Assembly (NCBI RefSeq): GCF_023515955.1
Contig: NZ_CP097322.1
Coordinates: 3,061,501 to 3,125,500 of the forward strand
Source: Streptomyces sp. RerS4
GTDB taxonomy: Bacteria; Actinomycetota; Actinomycetes; Streptomycetales; Streptomycetaceae
Length of the DNA stretch: 64,000 nt
Direction of reading: 5' to 3'
Shown here: one piece after another, positions 8,906 through 19,445 of the stretch
How positions within the stretch are numbered: the stretch's first letter is position 1
Layout of the letters: each line of letters opens with the position of its first letter
Made by a program: the position numbers and the translations under genes
Notes under the pieces: model-generated
Databases searched by the model: none
What the model was told of the DNA's origin: nothing
The model's input: the letters and a program-made list of their open reading frames with translations, nothing else

Positions 8906-9403
8906 ATGGAGGACGAGGTCGACCGACTGGTCGCGGCATGGCGGCGAGAGCGCCCTGACCTCGACGTGGAACCGCTCGAAGTGCTCAGCCGCGTCAGCCG
9001 GCTCGCACGCCACCTCGACCGCGCCCGCAGGCTGGCCTTCTCCGAGCACGGCTTGGAGCCGTGGGAGTTCGACGTCCTGACCTCGCTGCGGCGCGCGGGC
9101 GCGCCCTACCAGCTCTCCCCCGGCCAGTTGCTGACGCAGACCCTCGTCACGTCCGGCACCATGACCAACCGCATCGACCGGCTCGCCAAGAAGGGCCTCG
9201 TCGAGCGTCTGCCGGACCCCAGCGACCGACGCGGGGTGCTCGTACGCCTCACCCCCGAGGGCCGCGACCGCGCCGACCAGTCGCTCGCCGGCCTGCTGGC
9301 CCAGGAACGGGCGATCCTGGCCCAGCTCTCCACGGCCCAACGGGTCGATCTGGCGGGACTGCTACGCCAGTTGACCGCTCCGTTCGACAACATCCCCGGC
9401 TAG
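8906..9403 (+). CDS. tamR: MarR-family regulator, probably TamR
   Basis: 165 aa. A winged helix is visible at about 50-115 (LSPGQLLTQTLVTSGTMTNR, then LAKKGLVERLPDPSDRRGVL). It is divergent from tam with three operators between them. In S. coelicolor TamR is a MarR protein that responds to citrate, trans-aconitate and related acids and controls tam and aconitase; the same role is inferred here from synteny. The start is an ATG placed 7 nt after a -10 box. Its 3' end overlaps the convergent response-regulator gene by 42 bp. Confidence 0.87.
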   Translation: MEDEVDRLVAAWRRERPDLDVEPLEVLSRVSRLARHLDRARRLAFSEHGLEPWEFDVLTSLRRAGAPYQLSPGQLLTQTLVTSGTMTNRIDRLAKKGLVERLPDPSDRRGVLVRLTPEGRDRADQSLAGLLAQERAILAQLSTAQRVDLAGLLRQLTAPFDNIPG

Positions 9404-10132
9404 CTCCGCCGGCCGTACGCCCGCCCGGCGGGCCAGGGCCACGGCGGCCAGCGTGGAGTGCACGCCGAGCTTGCCCAGCACGTTCTGCATGTGGGTGCGG
9501 ACGGTGTGCGGGGACAGGAACAGCCGCGCGGCCACGTCCTTGCGCCCCAACCCCGCCACCATGCAGCGCAGCACCTCGTGTTCGCGCGGCGTGAGGGACT
9601 CCACGAGCCGCTCGCTGTCCGTACGGTGCTTGCGCGCGGCCGTCAGCTCCCGCAGGACGCCGGTGAGCAGCGCCGGCGGCAGGTGCGTCTCCTCGCGCAG
9701 CACTCCCCGGACGACGGCCAGCAGCCGCGACAGCGAGCAGTCCTTGGCGACCCAGCCCGAGGCCCCCGCCTGGAGGGCGAGCGCGGCCCGGCGGGGGTCG
9801 TCGCGCTCGGCGAGGACCACCGTACGCACGCCCGGATGGGCCGCGCGCACCCCGGCGACCAGCGCGATCCCGTCGGACGGGGGCGGCGCGGGGCCCGAGA
9901 CCGGCGGGCGCGGCGGCGGCACGCCGGCGACGGCGCCCGCGCCGAGGTCGGCGTCGACGAGCAGCACGTCGAAGCGGCGGCCTTCCGCCGCCGCGCGGTC
10001 CAGGCAGCGCGAGGCGGCGGGACCGCTGCCCGCCGCGGACACGTCCACGTCGGGCTCGGCCGCGAGCGCGGCTGCAAGGGACTCGGCGAAGATGCGGTGG
10101 TCGTCGACCACCAGGACCCGGATACGAACCAC
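9362..10132 (-). CDS. LuxR/NarL-type response regulator with interrupted receiver
   Basis: 256 aa. The receiver begins VRIRVLVVDDHRIFAESLAA and keeps the acidic pair and the phospho-acceptor in VLLVDADLG. A LuxR HTH follows at about 185-240 (LTPREHEVLRCMVAGLGRKD, then LFLSPHTVRTHMQNVLGKLG). The receiver is broken after the Asp by a Pro-rich insert (VPPPRPPVSGPAPPPSDG), unusual in the alpha3/beta4 region. The start is GTG; upstream in-frame codons lack receiver similarity. No kinase gene lies next to it. The end overlaps tamR tail to tail. Confidence 0.85.
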   Translation of the reverse strand: MVRIRVLVVDDHRIFAESLAAALAAEPDVDVSAAGSGPAASRCLDRAAAEGRRFDVLLVDADLGAGAVAGVPPPRPPVSGPAPPPSDGIALVAGVRAAHPGVRTVVLAERDDPRRAALALQAGASGWVAKDCSLSRLLAVVRGVLREETHLPPALLTGVLRELTAARKHRTDSERLVESLTPREHEVLRCMVAGLGRKDVAARLFLSPHTVRTHMQNVLGKLGVHSTLAAVALARRAGVRPAELAGDVVERSGQLA

Positions 10133-10592
10133 AAAACCCCCAAGGGTCGGGGAACGGACGACTACGGGTACGACGCCCGGACCAGGTGGCCCACAAGGAG
10201 TCGCGGCCGCCGCCGAGACATCTGTGCAACTACCCCGGACCGGACGCCGTACCCGGCGTGTCTCGACCCCTGAATCAACACCGGCCCCCACCGGTGTCAC
10301 GCATCAGCGTAGAGCCGCCCACGCCGCGTGGTTGGCCGAATAGCAGAAGTTTTTCGAGCGATTTTCCGGTGGGAGGGTGTGTAACAGCCGTTCCGGTGGC
10401 TGGTTTTCATCGGTCAGGCGCATACCGGGGGCGATACGGCGAACGGCGCGTGCCACGGGCAGTTGCGCGGGGACGGTTTCACCCGGCGTACGCACGCCGG
10501 GCGCCCGCGCGCGGCGCCCGGCCACCGCGCCCGCCGCACGTACGCGCGCCCCCCGCACCGGGGTGCGAGGGGCGCGCGGAGGGGCCGGGCGT
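10133..10592. other. Gene-free 460-bp region
   Basis: No convincing coding sequence. It must hold the promoter of the minus-strand response regulator. A 7-bp stem ACACCGG / CCGGTGT lies at 10278-10297. A more AT-rich patch lies at about 10330-10410. The galE terminator is at its right end. Confidence 0.5.
10543..10578 (-). terminator. Terminator downstream of galE
   Basis: Stem CGCGCGCCCC / GGGGCGCGCG with an inner GCACC / GGTGC stem, 15 bp past the galE stop. Confidence 0.75.
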
Positions 10593-11549
10593 TCAGCGCG
10601 CTCGGCGGGCGAAGTCCCAGGCGTCGGTGACGATGCGGGTGAGGTCCGAGCGGGTCGGCGTCCAGCCGAGGCGCTCGTGGGCGGTGCGCGCGGAGGCGAC
10701 GAGGACGGCCGGGTCGCCCGGCCGGCGCGGGGCGGTGATCTCGGGGATCTCCCGGCCGGTGACCTTGCGGACGGTCTCGATGACCTCGCGGACCGAGAAG
10801 CCGTTGCCGTTGCCGAGGTTGCAGACCAGGTGCTCGCCCGGGGTGGCGACGCGCAGCGCGGACAGGTGGGCCTCGGCGAGGTCGGCGACGTGGATGTAGT
10901 CGCGCACGCAGGTGCCGTCGGGGGTCGGATAGTCGTCGCCGAACACCGAGATGGCCTCGCGCTCGCCCAGGGCGACCTGGAGGACCAGCGGGATCAGGTG
11001 CGTCTCGGGGTCGTGGCGCTCGCCGAACGCGCCGTAGGCGCCCGCCACGTTGAAGTAGCGCAGCGAGACGGCGGCGAGGCCGTGCGCCGCGCACTCCCCC
11101 GCGATCATGTGGTCGACGGCCAGCTTCGAGGCGCCGTAGGGGTTGGTCGGGGCGGTGACCGACTCCTCCGTCAGCGCGCCGCCGGTGGGTTCGCCGTAGG
11201 TGGCGGCGGTGGAGGAGAAGACGAGCGTGCCGACACCGGCCTCCCGCATCGCGGTGAGCAGGGCCAGGGTGCCGCCGACGTTGTTGTCCCAGTACTTGCC
11301 CGGGTTGACCACGGACTCGCCGACCTGCGAGGAGGCGGCGAAGTGCAACACCGCGTCGTAGGAGGCGTCCAGGTGCTCGGCCGCGTCCTGGATCCGGGCG
11401 TTGACGAGGGTGGCGCCGGCGGGGACGCCCTCGCCGAAGCCGGTGGACAGGTCGTCCAGGACCGTGACCTCGTGGCCGGCCTGGAGGAGGTGGGCCGCGA
11501 CGACGCTGCCCACGTAACCGGCGCCGCCTGTGACCAGGTACTTGCTCAC
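10593..11549 (-). CDS. galE: UDP-glucose 4-epimerase
   Basis: 318 aa. An extended SDR enzyme that interconverts UDP-glucose and UDP-galactose. The NAD site TGGAGYVGS lies at about 7-15, the catalytic Ser/Thr motif is FSSTAATYGEP, and the YGASK motif holds Tyr and Lys. The start is GTG with GGGAG upstream giving MSKYLVTGG; the longer in-frame extension is unlikely. It stands alone between two response-regulator genes, not in a gal operon with galT and galK. Confidence 0.94.
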   Translation of the reverse strand: MSKYLVTGGAGYVGSVVAAHLLQAGHEVTVLDDLSTGFGEGVPAGATLVNARIQDAAEHLDASYDAVLHFAASSQVGESVVNPGKYWDNNVGGTLALLTAMREAGVGTLVFSSTAATYGEPTGGALTEESVTAPTNPYGASKLAVDHMIAGECAAHGLAAVSLRYFNVAGAYGAFGERHDPETHLIPLVLQVALGEREAISVFGDDYPTPDGTCVRDYIHVADLAEAHLSALRVATPGEHLVCNLGNGNGFSVREVIETVRKVTGREIPEITAPRRPGDPAVLVASARTAHERLGWTPTRSDLTRIVTDAWDFARRAR

Positions 11550-11652
11550 TCGCACTCCCACTGCTCGCGGACGCACGCGGACGCGCGTGCAGGAACTGGC
11601 TTACCGGATTCCGCGCTTCCGGGGAAATCGCGGCCCGGCGCCGGCCGCCGCG

Positions 11653-11686
11653 CGGCTCACGTCCGGACGGCTCACGGCCCGACGGC
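11653..11686. repeat. Three short direct repeats after the second response regulator
   Basis: The unit CGGCTCACG recurs three times at roughly 16-bp spacing between galE and the end of the 11687-12481 gene. No function is apparent. Confidence 0.4.
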
Positions 11687-12481
11687 TCACGTTCCGACCG
11701 GCCGCGCCTGCTCCGCCGCGGGCTCGCGTACGGCTTCCCGTACGGCCTCGCGCACGGGTTCCCGTACGGCCTCGCGCACGGGTTCCCGTACGGGCTCACC
11801 GGGCGCCTCGCGTCCCGGCAGGACCGCCCGCTCCAGCAGCCCCGTACGGGCGGCGAGCGCGGCGGCCTCCAGCCGGGAGCCCACGCCCAGCTTCATCAGC
11901 ACCCGCTGGACGTGGGTGCGCGCGGTGCTCGGCGCGATGTCCATCCCGGCGGCGATGAGCCGGGTGTCCTCGCCCTCCGCGACCCGCACCAGCACCTCCA
12001 CCTCGCGCGGGGTGAGCAGCCGCAGCAGCCGGCTGCCCTCGTCGTCGGGCTGGGCGGAGGGGTTGAGCAGCTCGGCGAAGGCCGCCTGGAGGAGCTGCGG
12101 GGCGATGGCGGCCTCGCCGGCCCGCGCCTTGGCCAGGGCCCGCTCGACGCCCTCGATGCGCTCGTCCTGGCGTACGTAGCCCGCGGCGCCGGCCGCGAAG
12201 GCGGCGGCGATGCCGCGCGGGCTCGGGACGGGGCCGAGGACGACGACGGCGATCTGCGGCCGTTCGCGTCTGATGCGCACGACGGGCTCGAACACCCCCG
12301 GCTCGGCGGGGCTCGCGGTGCCGAACAGACAGACCTCGGGGGCCCGGCTGATGACCAGTTCGGCCGCGCCGGAGGCCGGAGCGGCCGCGGCCAGCACCCG
12401 GTGCCCGCGCAGCTTGAGGGCCGAGGCGAGCGCCTCGGCCAGCAGCCGGTGCTCGTCGACCACCATGACCCGTACGCCCAT
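11687..12481 (-). CDS. LuxR/NarL-type regulator with degenerate receiver and EPVR repeats
   Basis: 264 aa. The receiver fold starts MGVRVMVVDEHRLLAEALAS, but where the phospho-acceptor Asp is expected the sequence reads APEVCLFGTASPAEP, with no Asp. It is therefore a pseudo-receiver probably not controlled by phosphorylation. The LuxR HTH is intact (LTPREVEVLVRVAEGEDTRL, then STARTHVQRVLMKLGVGSR). The C-terminus has about seven tandem four-residue units E(P/A)VR, encoded by near-identical DNA repeats. ATG at 12481 is preferred to a GTG 12 bp upstream because GGGAG lies at the right distance. Confidence 0.83.
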   Translation of the reverse strand: MGVRVMVVDEHRLLAEALASALKLRGHRVLAAAAPASGAAELVISRAPEVCLFGTASPAEPGVFEPVVRIRRERPQIAVVVLGPVPSPRGIAAAFAAGAAGYVRQDERIEGVERALAKARAGEAAIAPQLLQAAFAELLNPSAQPDDEGSRLLRLLTPREVEVLVRVAEGEDTRLIAAGMDIAPSTARTHVQRVLMKLGVGSRLEAAALAARTGLLERAVLPGREAPGEPVREPVREAVREPVREAVREAVREPAAEQARPVGT

Positions 12482-12557
12482 CAAGGCTCCCACCCCAGAT
12501 CCTTCTGACCCGGCAAGCTACACGCTTGTTCGACGGAGCGGGCCCGTTACCGCGCGA

Positions 12558-12590
12558 AAGCCCCCGGAAGGACTGACCTTCCGGGGGCTT
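12558..12590. terminator. Terminator of the beta-propeller operon
   Basis: Perfect 14-bp stem AAGCCCCCGGAAGG / CCTTCCGGGGGCTT with a 5-nt loop, just beyond the stop at 12612. Confidence 0.88.
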
Positions 12591-12611
12591 CGGTTGCTTC
12601 GGTGGCTTCGG

Positions 12612-14282
12612 TCAGCTCGCGGTGAAGGAGACGAAGAGGTACTCCGGGTCGCCCTTGTCCGAGTACGGCTTGCGCACGTTGGTGCGCGAGATGAAGAGCT
12701 TGCCGTTGTGGTAGCGGAACTCCGAGTGGTCCAGCGAGAAGCCGGTCTCGGCGCGCTGGCTGGCCTTGTCCGACGGGTTCTGCATGAGCAGGGTCTGCTT
12801 CATCGTCGTCGGGTCGATGCTGACGATCTGGCCGCCGCCGTCGTACGGGGGCACCTTGTAGGCGATGATGTGCGACCCGTCCATGCGCAGCGGGTACATG
12901 GTGTACCGCTCGCCGGCGTCGGCGCGGTCGGTGGTGAGCTTGCCGGTGTTCAGGTCGAAGGAGACGATCTCGTTGGTGCGGCCGCTGGACGCGCCCTGGT
13001 GCTCGTACGAGGGCAGGTACACCTTGCCGTTGCCGACGACCATGCTCCGGCACTTCTCGACCTCGGTGGCCTGGCAGTCGGGGGCGTAGTTGCCCTCGGA
13101 GAGGCCGATGCGGGTCTTCAACTGGCCGGCGTCGTCGACGACGAAGAGGTCGCTGACGCCGGTGGCGTTCTTGGCGGTCTTGCCGACGTCGGCGGCGACG
13201 ATGAGCGGCTTGGTGGAGATGATGCTCGCCCACTCGATGCCGGGTGACAGCTTGTACGAGGACTTCGGGGCGCCGCTGGCCGGGTCGAGCACCTGCGCGA
13301 GCAGGCTCTGGTTGCCGCTGCGGCCGCACTTGCGCAGGACGGCGAGGGCTTCGCCGCCCGCGTAGCCCATGTCGTAGCAGCCTTCGCCGTCGACCTTGGG
13401 GAGCCACAGGGACTTGCCGTCGGCGAGGTTCCAGGCGGCGCCGCCGCTGGTACCGCCGGCGGCGACGGTCTGGCCGCTGATGGTGACCTCGTTCAGGGTC
13501 ACCGGCTTGTCGCCGCCGGTGGCCGACTTCGCGGAGGCGGACCACAGGAGCTTGCCGGTGTTCAGGTCGATGACGCCGACCTGGGTGCACTGGGGGTACT
13601 TCTTCTGCTCGGTCGCCGGGCCCTCTTCGAAGAGGATCGCGGACTTGTTGTCGCTGATGTGCGGGGTCGCGCCGCAGACGTTGGCGGGGAGCGGGGTCTC
13701 CCACTTCTTGCCGCCGTCGACGAGGTTGTAGCCGACGACCTTGCCGACGTCGGACTTGATGTAGGTGGTGTCGGTCAGCCAGGAGCCGTCGACGGAGATG
13801 ACCTCGGCGGGCGTCGGGCTCGGGACGTTGACGAGGGTCTTCGACTTGGGGTTCGACGGGACCTTCTCGCTGCCGGGCGCGCCGGCGGGGCCCTTGTCCC
13901 CGTCGGGCGAGCCGCTCGGGCCGCCGTCGGCGCTGGGCCGGTCGGCGCCGCCCTCGTCGCCGGAGACGTACCAGAAGCCGCCGCCGATGATGAGCACCAT
14001 GGCCAGCAGGGCCGCGCCGACGATCATCAGCTGCGTGCGCTTGTCACCGCCGCCGGCGTCCGCCGGGCCGCCGCCCTGCTGCGGGGCCGGGGCTTGGACC
14101 GTGGCCGGCTGCGGGTAGCCGTAGCCGGGCTGGGCCTGCGGGTAGCCGTACGCGGGCTGCGCCGTGGGCTGCGGGACCGTCGGCGGTACGGGCGGCATCT
14201 GCGGGGCCTGGCCGCCGAAGCCGCCGGCGGGCGGCTGGTTCGGGGGCTGCCCGGGGGGCGGCGGGGTGCTCGGGGTACTCAT
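12612..14282 (-). CDS. Membrane-anchored PQQ-like beta-propeller protein (copy 2)
   Basis: 556 aa. Residues 1-80 are a cytoplasmic Pro/Gly/Gln-rich tail with repeats such as YGYPQAQPGYGYPQP. One transmembrane helix follows (LMIVGAALLAMVLIIGGGFW, about 85-105), then a Ser/Gly/Pro linker. From about 150 on, repeated blades have the shape LNTGKLLWSAS and LADGKSLWLPK, typical of PQQ-like propellers facing the outside. The function is unknown; such proteins often act as scaffolds or sensors. It lies 43 bp after a similar gene and is probably cotranscribed with it. Confidence 0.78.
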   Translation of the reverse strand: MSTPSTPPPPGQPPNQPPAGGFGGQAPQMPPVPPTVPQPTAQPAYGYPQAQPGYGYPQPATVQAPAPQQGGGPADAGGGDKRTQLMIVGAALLAMVLIIGGGFWYVSGDEGGADRPSADGGPSGSPDGDKGPAGAPGSEKVPSNPKSKTLVNVPSPTPAEVISVDGSWLTDTTYIKSDVGKVVGYNLVDGGKKWETPLPANVCGATPHISDNKSAILFEEGPATEQKKYPQCTQVGVIDLNTGKLLWSASAKSATGGDKPVTLNEVTISGQTVAAGGTSGGAAWNLADGKSLWLPKVDGEGCYDMGYAGGEALAVLRKCGRSGNQSLLAQVLDPASGAPKSSYKLSPGIEWASIISTKPLIVAADVGKTAKNATGVSDLFVVDDAGQLKTRIGLSEGNYAPDCQATEVEKCRSMVVGNGKVYLPSYEHQGASSGRTNEIVSFDLNTGKLTTDRADAGERYTMYPLRMDGSHIIAYKVPPYDGGGQIVSIDPTTMKQTLLMQNPSDKASQRAETGFSLDHSEFRYHNGKLFISRTNVRKPYSDKGDPEYLFVSFTAS

Positions 14283-14325
14283 CGGGGGGTGTACTGCCTC
14301 TCGGTCGGCGGCTCGGTGGACTCGT

Positions 14326-15993
14326 TCACTTTCCGAAGGCCATCAGGAGCTTCTCGTCCTTGCCGTCGGCTTGCAGGTTGGTGACGGACACGAAGAACCG
14401 GCCGTCCACGTAGGCCCGCCTGCCGAACGAGAAGGAGCCCTCGATCTTCGCGGCCGGTCCCGAGGGCGTCTTCAGGAGCGTCTTGGGAGCGCCGCCGGCG
14501 GCCGCGAGCGAGATGATCTCGCCGGGCTGGTCGAGCGCGCCGGCGCGGTAGGCGGTCAGCTGCCCGTTGCCCGCGCTGAGCGGGATGAGGCCCCGCTTGT
14601 CTCCTGCGGCGTGGCGCCACTTGAGCTTTCCGGTTCCGATGTCGAAGGCGGCGATCTCGTCCTTCTTGTCGTCCTGCGACGCCTTGAGGTAGAGGGTGTC
14701 CCCGTCGACGGCGGCGTTGCCGCAGCCCTGGAGCCTTTCGGTGCTGCCGATACCGCAGTTGATGTCGAAGGAGCCCTGGGCTTCCATGCTCGCGCGCTTC
14801 TTGCCGTCGGCGGTGAGCGAGAGGATGGCGCGCTTGTTCTCGTCCCGGTTGCGGACGTCGATGACGGCCGGGGAGACGGAGTAGACGCCCGCGATCTCGT
14901 ATCCCTTGGGCAGCCGGTAGGACCAGGTCTTCTTGCCGGTGATCGGGTCGGCGTCCTGGATCTCGACGGTGCGGTCGGCGTCGCTGCAGTAGGCGAAGCC
15001 GAGCATCTTGCCGTTGCCGGCGGCGTAGGAGGAGGGTCGGCAGCCCTCGGCGACGCTGTTGCCGGCGAAGAGCTTGTCGCCGGTGCTCAGCCGGTAGGCA
15101 CTGGTGCCGCCCATCCGGTTGATGGCGACGGTGTCGCCGGTGAGGGTGGGGTCGGCGTCGATGGCGCTGTCGAAGATGCCTTCCTTCTGCACCTCCTTCG
15201 TCCATCCCTCCTTGCCCGCCTTGAGATCGATGAGCTTCATGCGGTTGCAGTTGGCGTTGGCGCCCTCGCCGCCGTCCGTGACGATGACGACGGTCTTGCC
15301 GTCGGGCGTGGTCTGGTCGGTGTGCCCGCAGATCTCGGTCTTCAGGTCGAGCTTCCACTTCTCCTTGCCGTCGGTCACCGCGTAGCCGACGATCGACTTG
15401 TCGACGGTCTTGATGACGGTGTCACCGATCACCCACATGCCCTTCGTGGGGATGCCGGCGCCGGGGCCCTGGAGGTTGGCCGTCTTCAGCCACAGCACCT
15501 TGTCCTCGCCGGGCTTGCGACCGGCGTTGAGGTCGGTCTGTTCGCCGCTGCCGTTGCCGCCGTTGCCGTCGCCCTTGTCGACGGTCGGGGAGCCGGAGGG
15601 CTTCGGGTCGGCGGGTGTGGAGCCCTGCGCGACGGGCTCCTTGCCGCCGGAGTCGCCCGCGCCGAAGGCGAACCAGGCGCCGGTACCCAGGACGAGCACG
15701 CCGGCGACGGCCGCCGCGATGACGACCGCGCTCTTACGCCGCCCCGTGCCCGGCCCGCCGGGGCCGGCCGGACCGCCGGGGAACGGCGGGCCCGGGGGCA
15801 TGCCGGGCGGCGGGAAACCGTAGCCGGGCTGCGCCTGCGGGTTGCCCATCGGCACGGTCGGCGGCTGCTGCTGCGCGTACGGGTTGGCGCCGCCCTGCTG
15901 CGGGTAGCCGTAACCCGGCTGCGGCGGGCCCGGGAGATGGCCGTAACCGGAAGGCGTGGACGGCTGGTTCGGCGGCTGGGGCGGCTCGGTCAT
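14326..15993 (-). CDS. Membrane-anchored PQQ-like beta-propeller protein (copy 1)
   Basis: 555 aa with the same plan as its downstream neighbour: a Pro/Gly/Tyr-rich cytoplasmic tail (GYGYPQQGGANPYAQQQPPT), one transmembrane helix (SAVVIAAAVAGVLVLGTGAW), a linker rich in Gly and Asp, then propeller blades such as VTDGKEKWKLD and IGTGKLKWRHA. The two proteins are diverged paralogues of nearly equal length, indicating an old tandem duplication. The substrate or partner is unknown. The start ATG gives MTEPPQPPNQP. Confidence 0.78.
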   Translation of the reverse strand: MTEPPQPPNQPSTPSGYGHLPGPPQPGYGYPQQGGANPYAQQQPPTVPMGNPQAQPGYGFPPPGMPPGPPFPGGPAGPGGPGTGRRKSAVVIAAAVAGVLVLGTGAWFAFGAGDSGGKEPVAQGSTPADPKPSGSPTVDKGDGNGGNGSGEQTDLNAGRKPGEDKVLWLKTANLQGPGAGIPTKGMWVIGDTVIKTVDKSIVGYAVTDGKEKWKLDLKTEICGHTDQTTPDGKTVVIVTDGGEGANANCNRMKLIDLKAGKEGWTKEVQKEGIFDSAIDADPTLTGDTVAINRMGGTSAYRLSTGDKLFAGNSVAEGCRPSSYAAGNGKMLGFAYCSDADRTVEIQDADPITGKKTWSYRLPKGYEIAGVYSVSPAVIDVRNRDENKRAILSLTADGKKRASMEAQGSFDINCGIGSTERLQGCGNAAVDGDTLYLKASQDDKKDEIAAFDIGTGKLKWRHAAGDKRGLIPLSAGNGQLTAYRAGALDQPGEIISLAAAGGAPKTLLKTPSGPAAKIEGSFSFGRRAYVDGRFFVSVTNLQADGKDEKLLMAFGK

Positions 15994-16081
15994 CAGCGCA
16001 TACCTTCGGCTTCAGGGCGATCGGAAAGGGCAAGGGGGTCGAGAAGAACCGAACCTTTCTATCACCCGTGGCCGACATGCG

Positions 16082-16124
16082 ACGGGCCGGTCGGACGCCT
16101 GTTCCCAAGGTCGGACCGGCCCGT
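16082..16124 (-). terminator. Terminator downstream of the ABC-F gene
   Basis: 11-bp stem ACGGGCCGGTC / GACCGGCCCGT, about 80 bp past the ABC-F stop and before the propeller operon. Confidence 0.65.
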
Positions 16125-16205
16125 GACGCGGCCGTTATCAGGTCGGTTGACGCTCGACGGGCCGTCGGTCGACGCCCTCGCCGGCGCCGGCCGACCGCGT
16201 GGAAC

Positions 16206-18005
<1,800 letters not shown>

Positions 18006-18046
18006 CAGACGCGCTCCAGGGAAGGGGTGTGGATCAGCCCCTCAGC

Positions 18047-19363
18047 CTAACGCTCCGCGAGCGGGCCGGACCGTTCCACCAGGTGCCGGCCGCCGAGTGC
18101 CATGACGAGGGCCACCGGAGCGGTGATCGGGAAGGCGACGAGGGTGGCGCTGTGGCCCTCCAGGAGGCCGCCGAGGCCGGTCATGGACAGGCCGAGGACG
18201 CCCAGGAGGCAGAGGGTGACGCCGACGGCCGCGACCGGCCCGTTGCCCGAGGAGGCGCCGGCGTCGCCCCGGCTCGGGCTTTCGAAGCGGCGGAAACAGG
18301 CCACGAGCAGGGCGGTCAGGGCGGCGGCGAGCAGGATCCGTACGGGCACCTGCGCCCACCAGGCGGCGGTCGCGGGCTCGGGGAGGTCGAGGCCGAGGGC
18401 GAGCTGGGCGGCGTAGACGCCGAGCATGGCGGTGAGGTGCCACAGGAAGGCGGTCATGGCGACGCCGTTGGCGGCGACGACGGTCCGCCACACGCGCGGC
18501 CGGGCCAGCCACGCCCCGGCCGGCCGGGCGAGCAGCTGCACGGCGCCGACGAGCCACAGGCCGTGGCAGAGCAGGGCGAGGGTCGGCGGGGCCATGTTGG
18601 AGACCTTCTCGCCGGGCATCCCGACCATGGACAGCGGGTACGGTCCGACGGCGACGAGCAGCACGGCCCCGGTCAACCCGCCGGCGGCCAGGAGCGCCGG
18701 CCGGCGGATGCGGCCGTCGGCGCGCAGGAAGCCGAGCTGGTGCACGGCGAGCCAGACGAGCGCGAAGTTCAGGAACTCCACGTACGGGACCCCGAGCGCG
18801 AAGCGCAGCACGTCGACCAGCGCGGCCCCGCCCGCCAGGCCCGCGAAGGCCCACCAGCCCCGGCGGGCGTGCAGCCTCAGCAGCGGCGGCGTGAGGGCGA
18901 CCATGGCGAGGTAGATCCCGATGAACCACAGCGGCTGCGTGATCATCCTGAGCGCGGCCCCGGCGAGCGGGCCGTCGTCCGCTCCGGCCAGCTGCACGAG
19001 GAGCGCGCCGGCCGTCCAGACGAGGACGAAGACCAGGGTGGGCCCGAGCAGCCGGCGCAGGCGGGCGCGCAGGAAGGCGGCGTAGACGGGTCGGCCGTCG
19101 GCACGGCGCTCCAGTGAGCGGTACGACAGGGCGTGCGAGAACCCGCCGACGAAGAAGAACACCGGCATGATCTGGAGCCCCCAGGTGAGGACCTGGAGCG
19201 GGGGCACGAGGGCGAGCAGGTTGCCTATCCCGTCCCCGCTGACGGCGGCCATCAGCCAGTGGCCGAGCACGACCGTGCCGAGCGAGGCGACCCGGAGCAG
19301 GTCGACGTACCGGTCCCTGGTGGCGGGCGTGGCGGCGGCCATGGCGCGTGCGCTGACTGTCAT
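18047..19363 (-). CDS. Membrane acyltransferase, acyltransferase-3 (OafA/YrhL-like) family
   Basis: 438 aa with about ten hydrophobic helices. The N-terminal RDRYVDLLRVASLGTVVLGHW contains the R-x10-H pattern of acyltransferase-3 proteins, with the essential His in GHW. Members acylate sugars, lipids or peptides at the membrane; the acceptor here is unknown. The start ATG gives MTVSARAMAAATP. It lies 82 bp downstream of ispE on the same strand and may belong to that transcript. Confidence 0.8.
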   Translation of the reverse strand: MTVSARAMAAATPATRDRYVDLLRVASLGTVVLGHWLMAAVSGDGIGNLLALVPPLQVLTWGLQIMPVFFFVGGFSHALSYRSLERRADGRPVYAAFLRARLRRLLGPTLVFVLVWTAGALLVQLAGADDGPLAGAALRMITQPLWFIGIYLAMVALTPPLLRLHARRGWWAFAGLAGGAALVDVLRFALGVPYVEFLNFALVWLAVHQLGFLRADGRIRRPALLAAGGLTGAVLLVAVGPYPLSMVGMPGEKVSNMAPPTLALLCHGLWLVGAVQLLARPAGAWLARPRVWRTVVAANGVAMTAFLWHLTAMLGVYAAQLALGLDLPEPATAAWWAQVPVRILLAAALTALLVACFRRFESPSRGDAGASSGNGPVAAVGVTLCLLGVLGLSMTGLGGLLEGHSATLVAFPITAPVALVMALGGRHLVERSGPLAER

Positions 19364-19445
19364 GGCCCCAACATCGCCCGCGCCGGCCGCCCGCCGACAG
19401 GGCGCTGCTACTCATTTCCGCCCTGGGTATCGCCCTCCGGATGCC

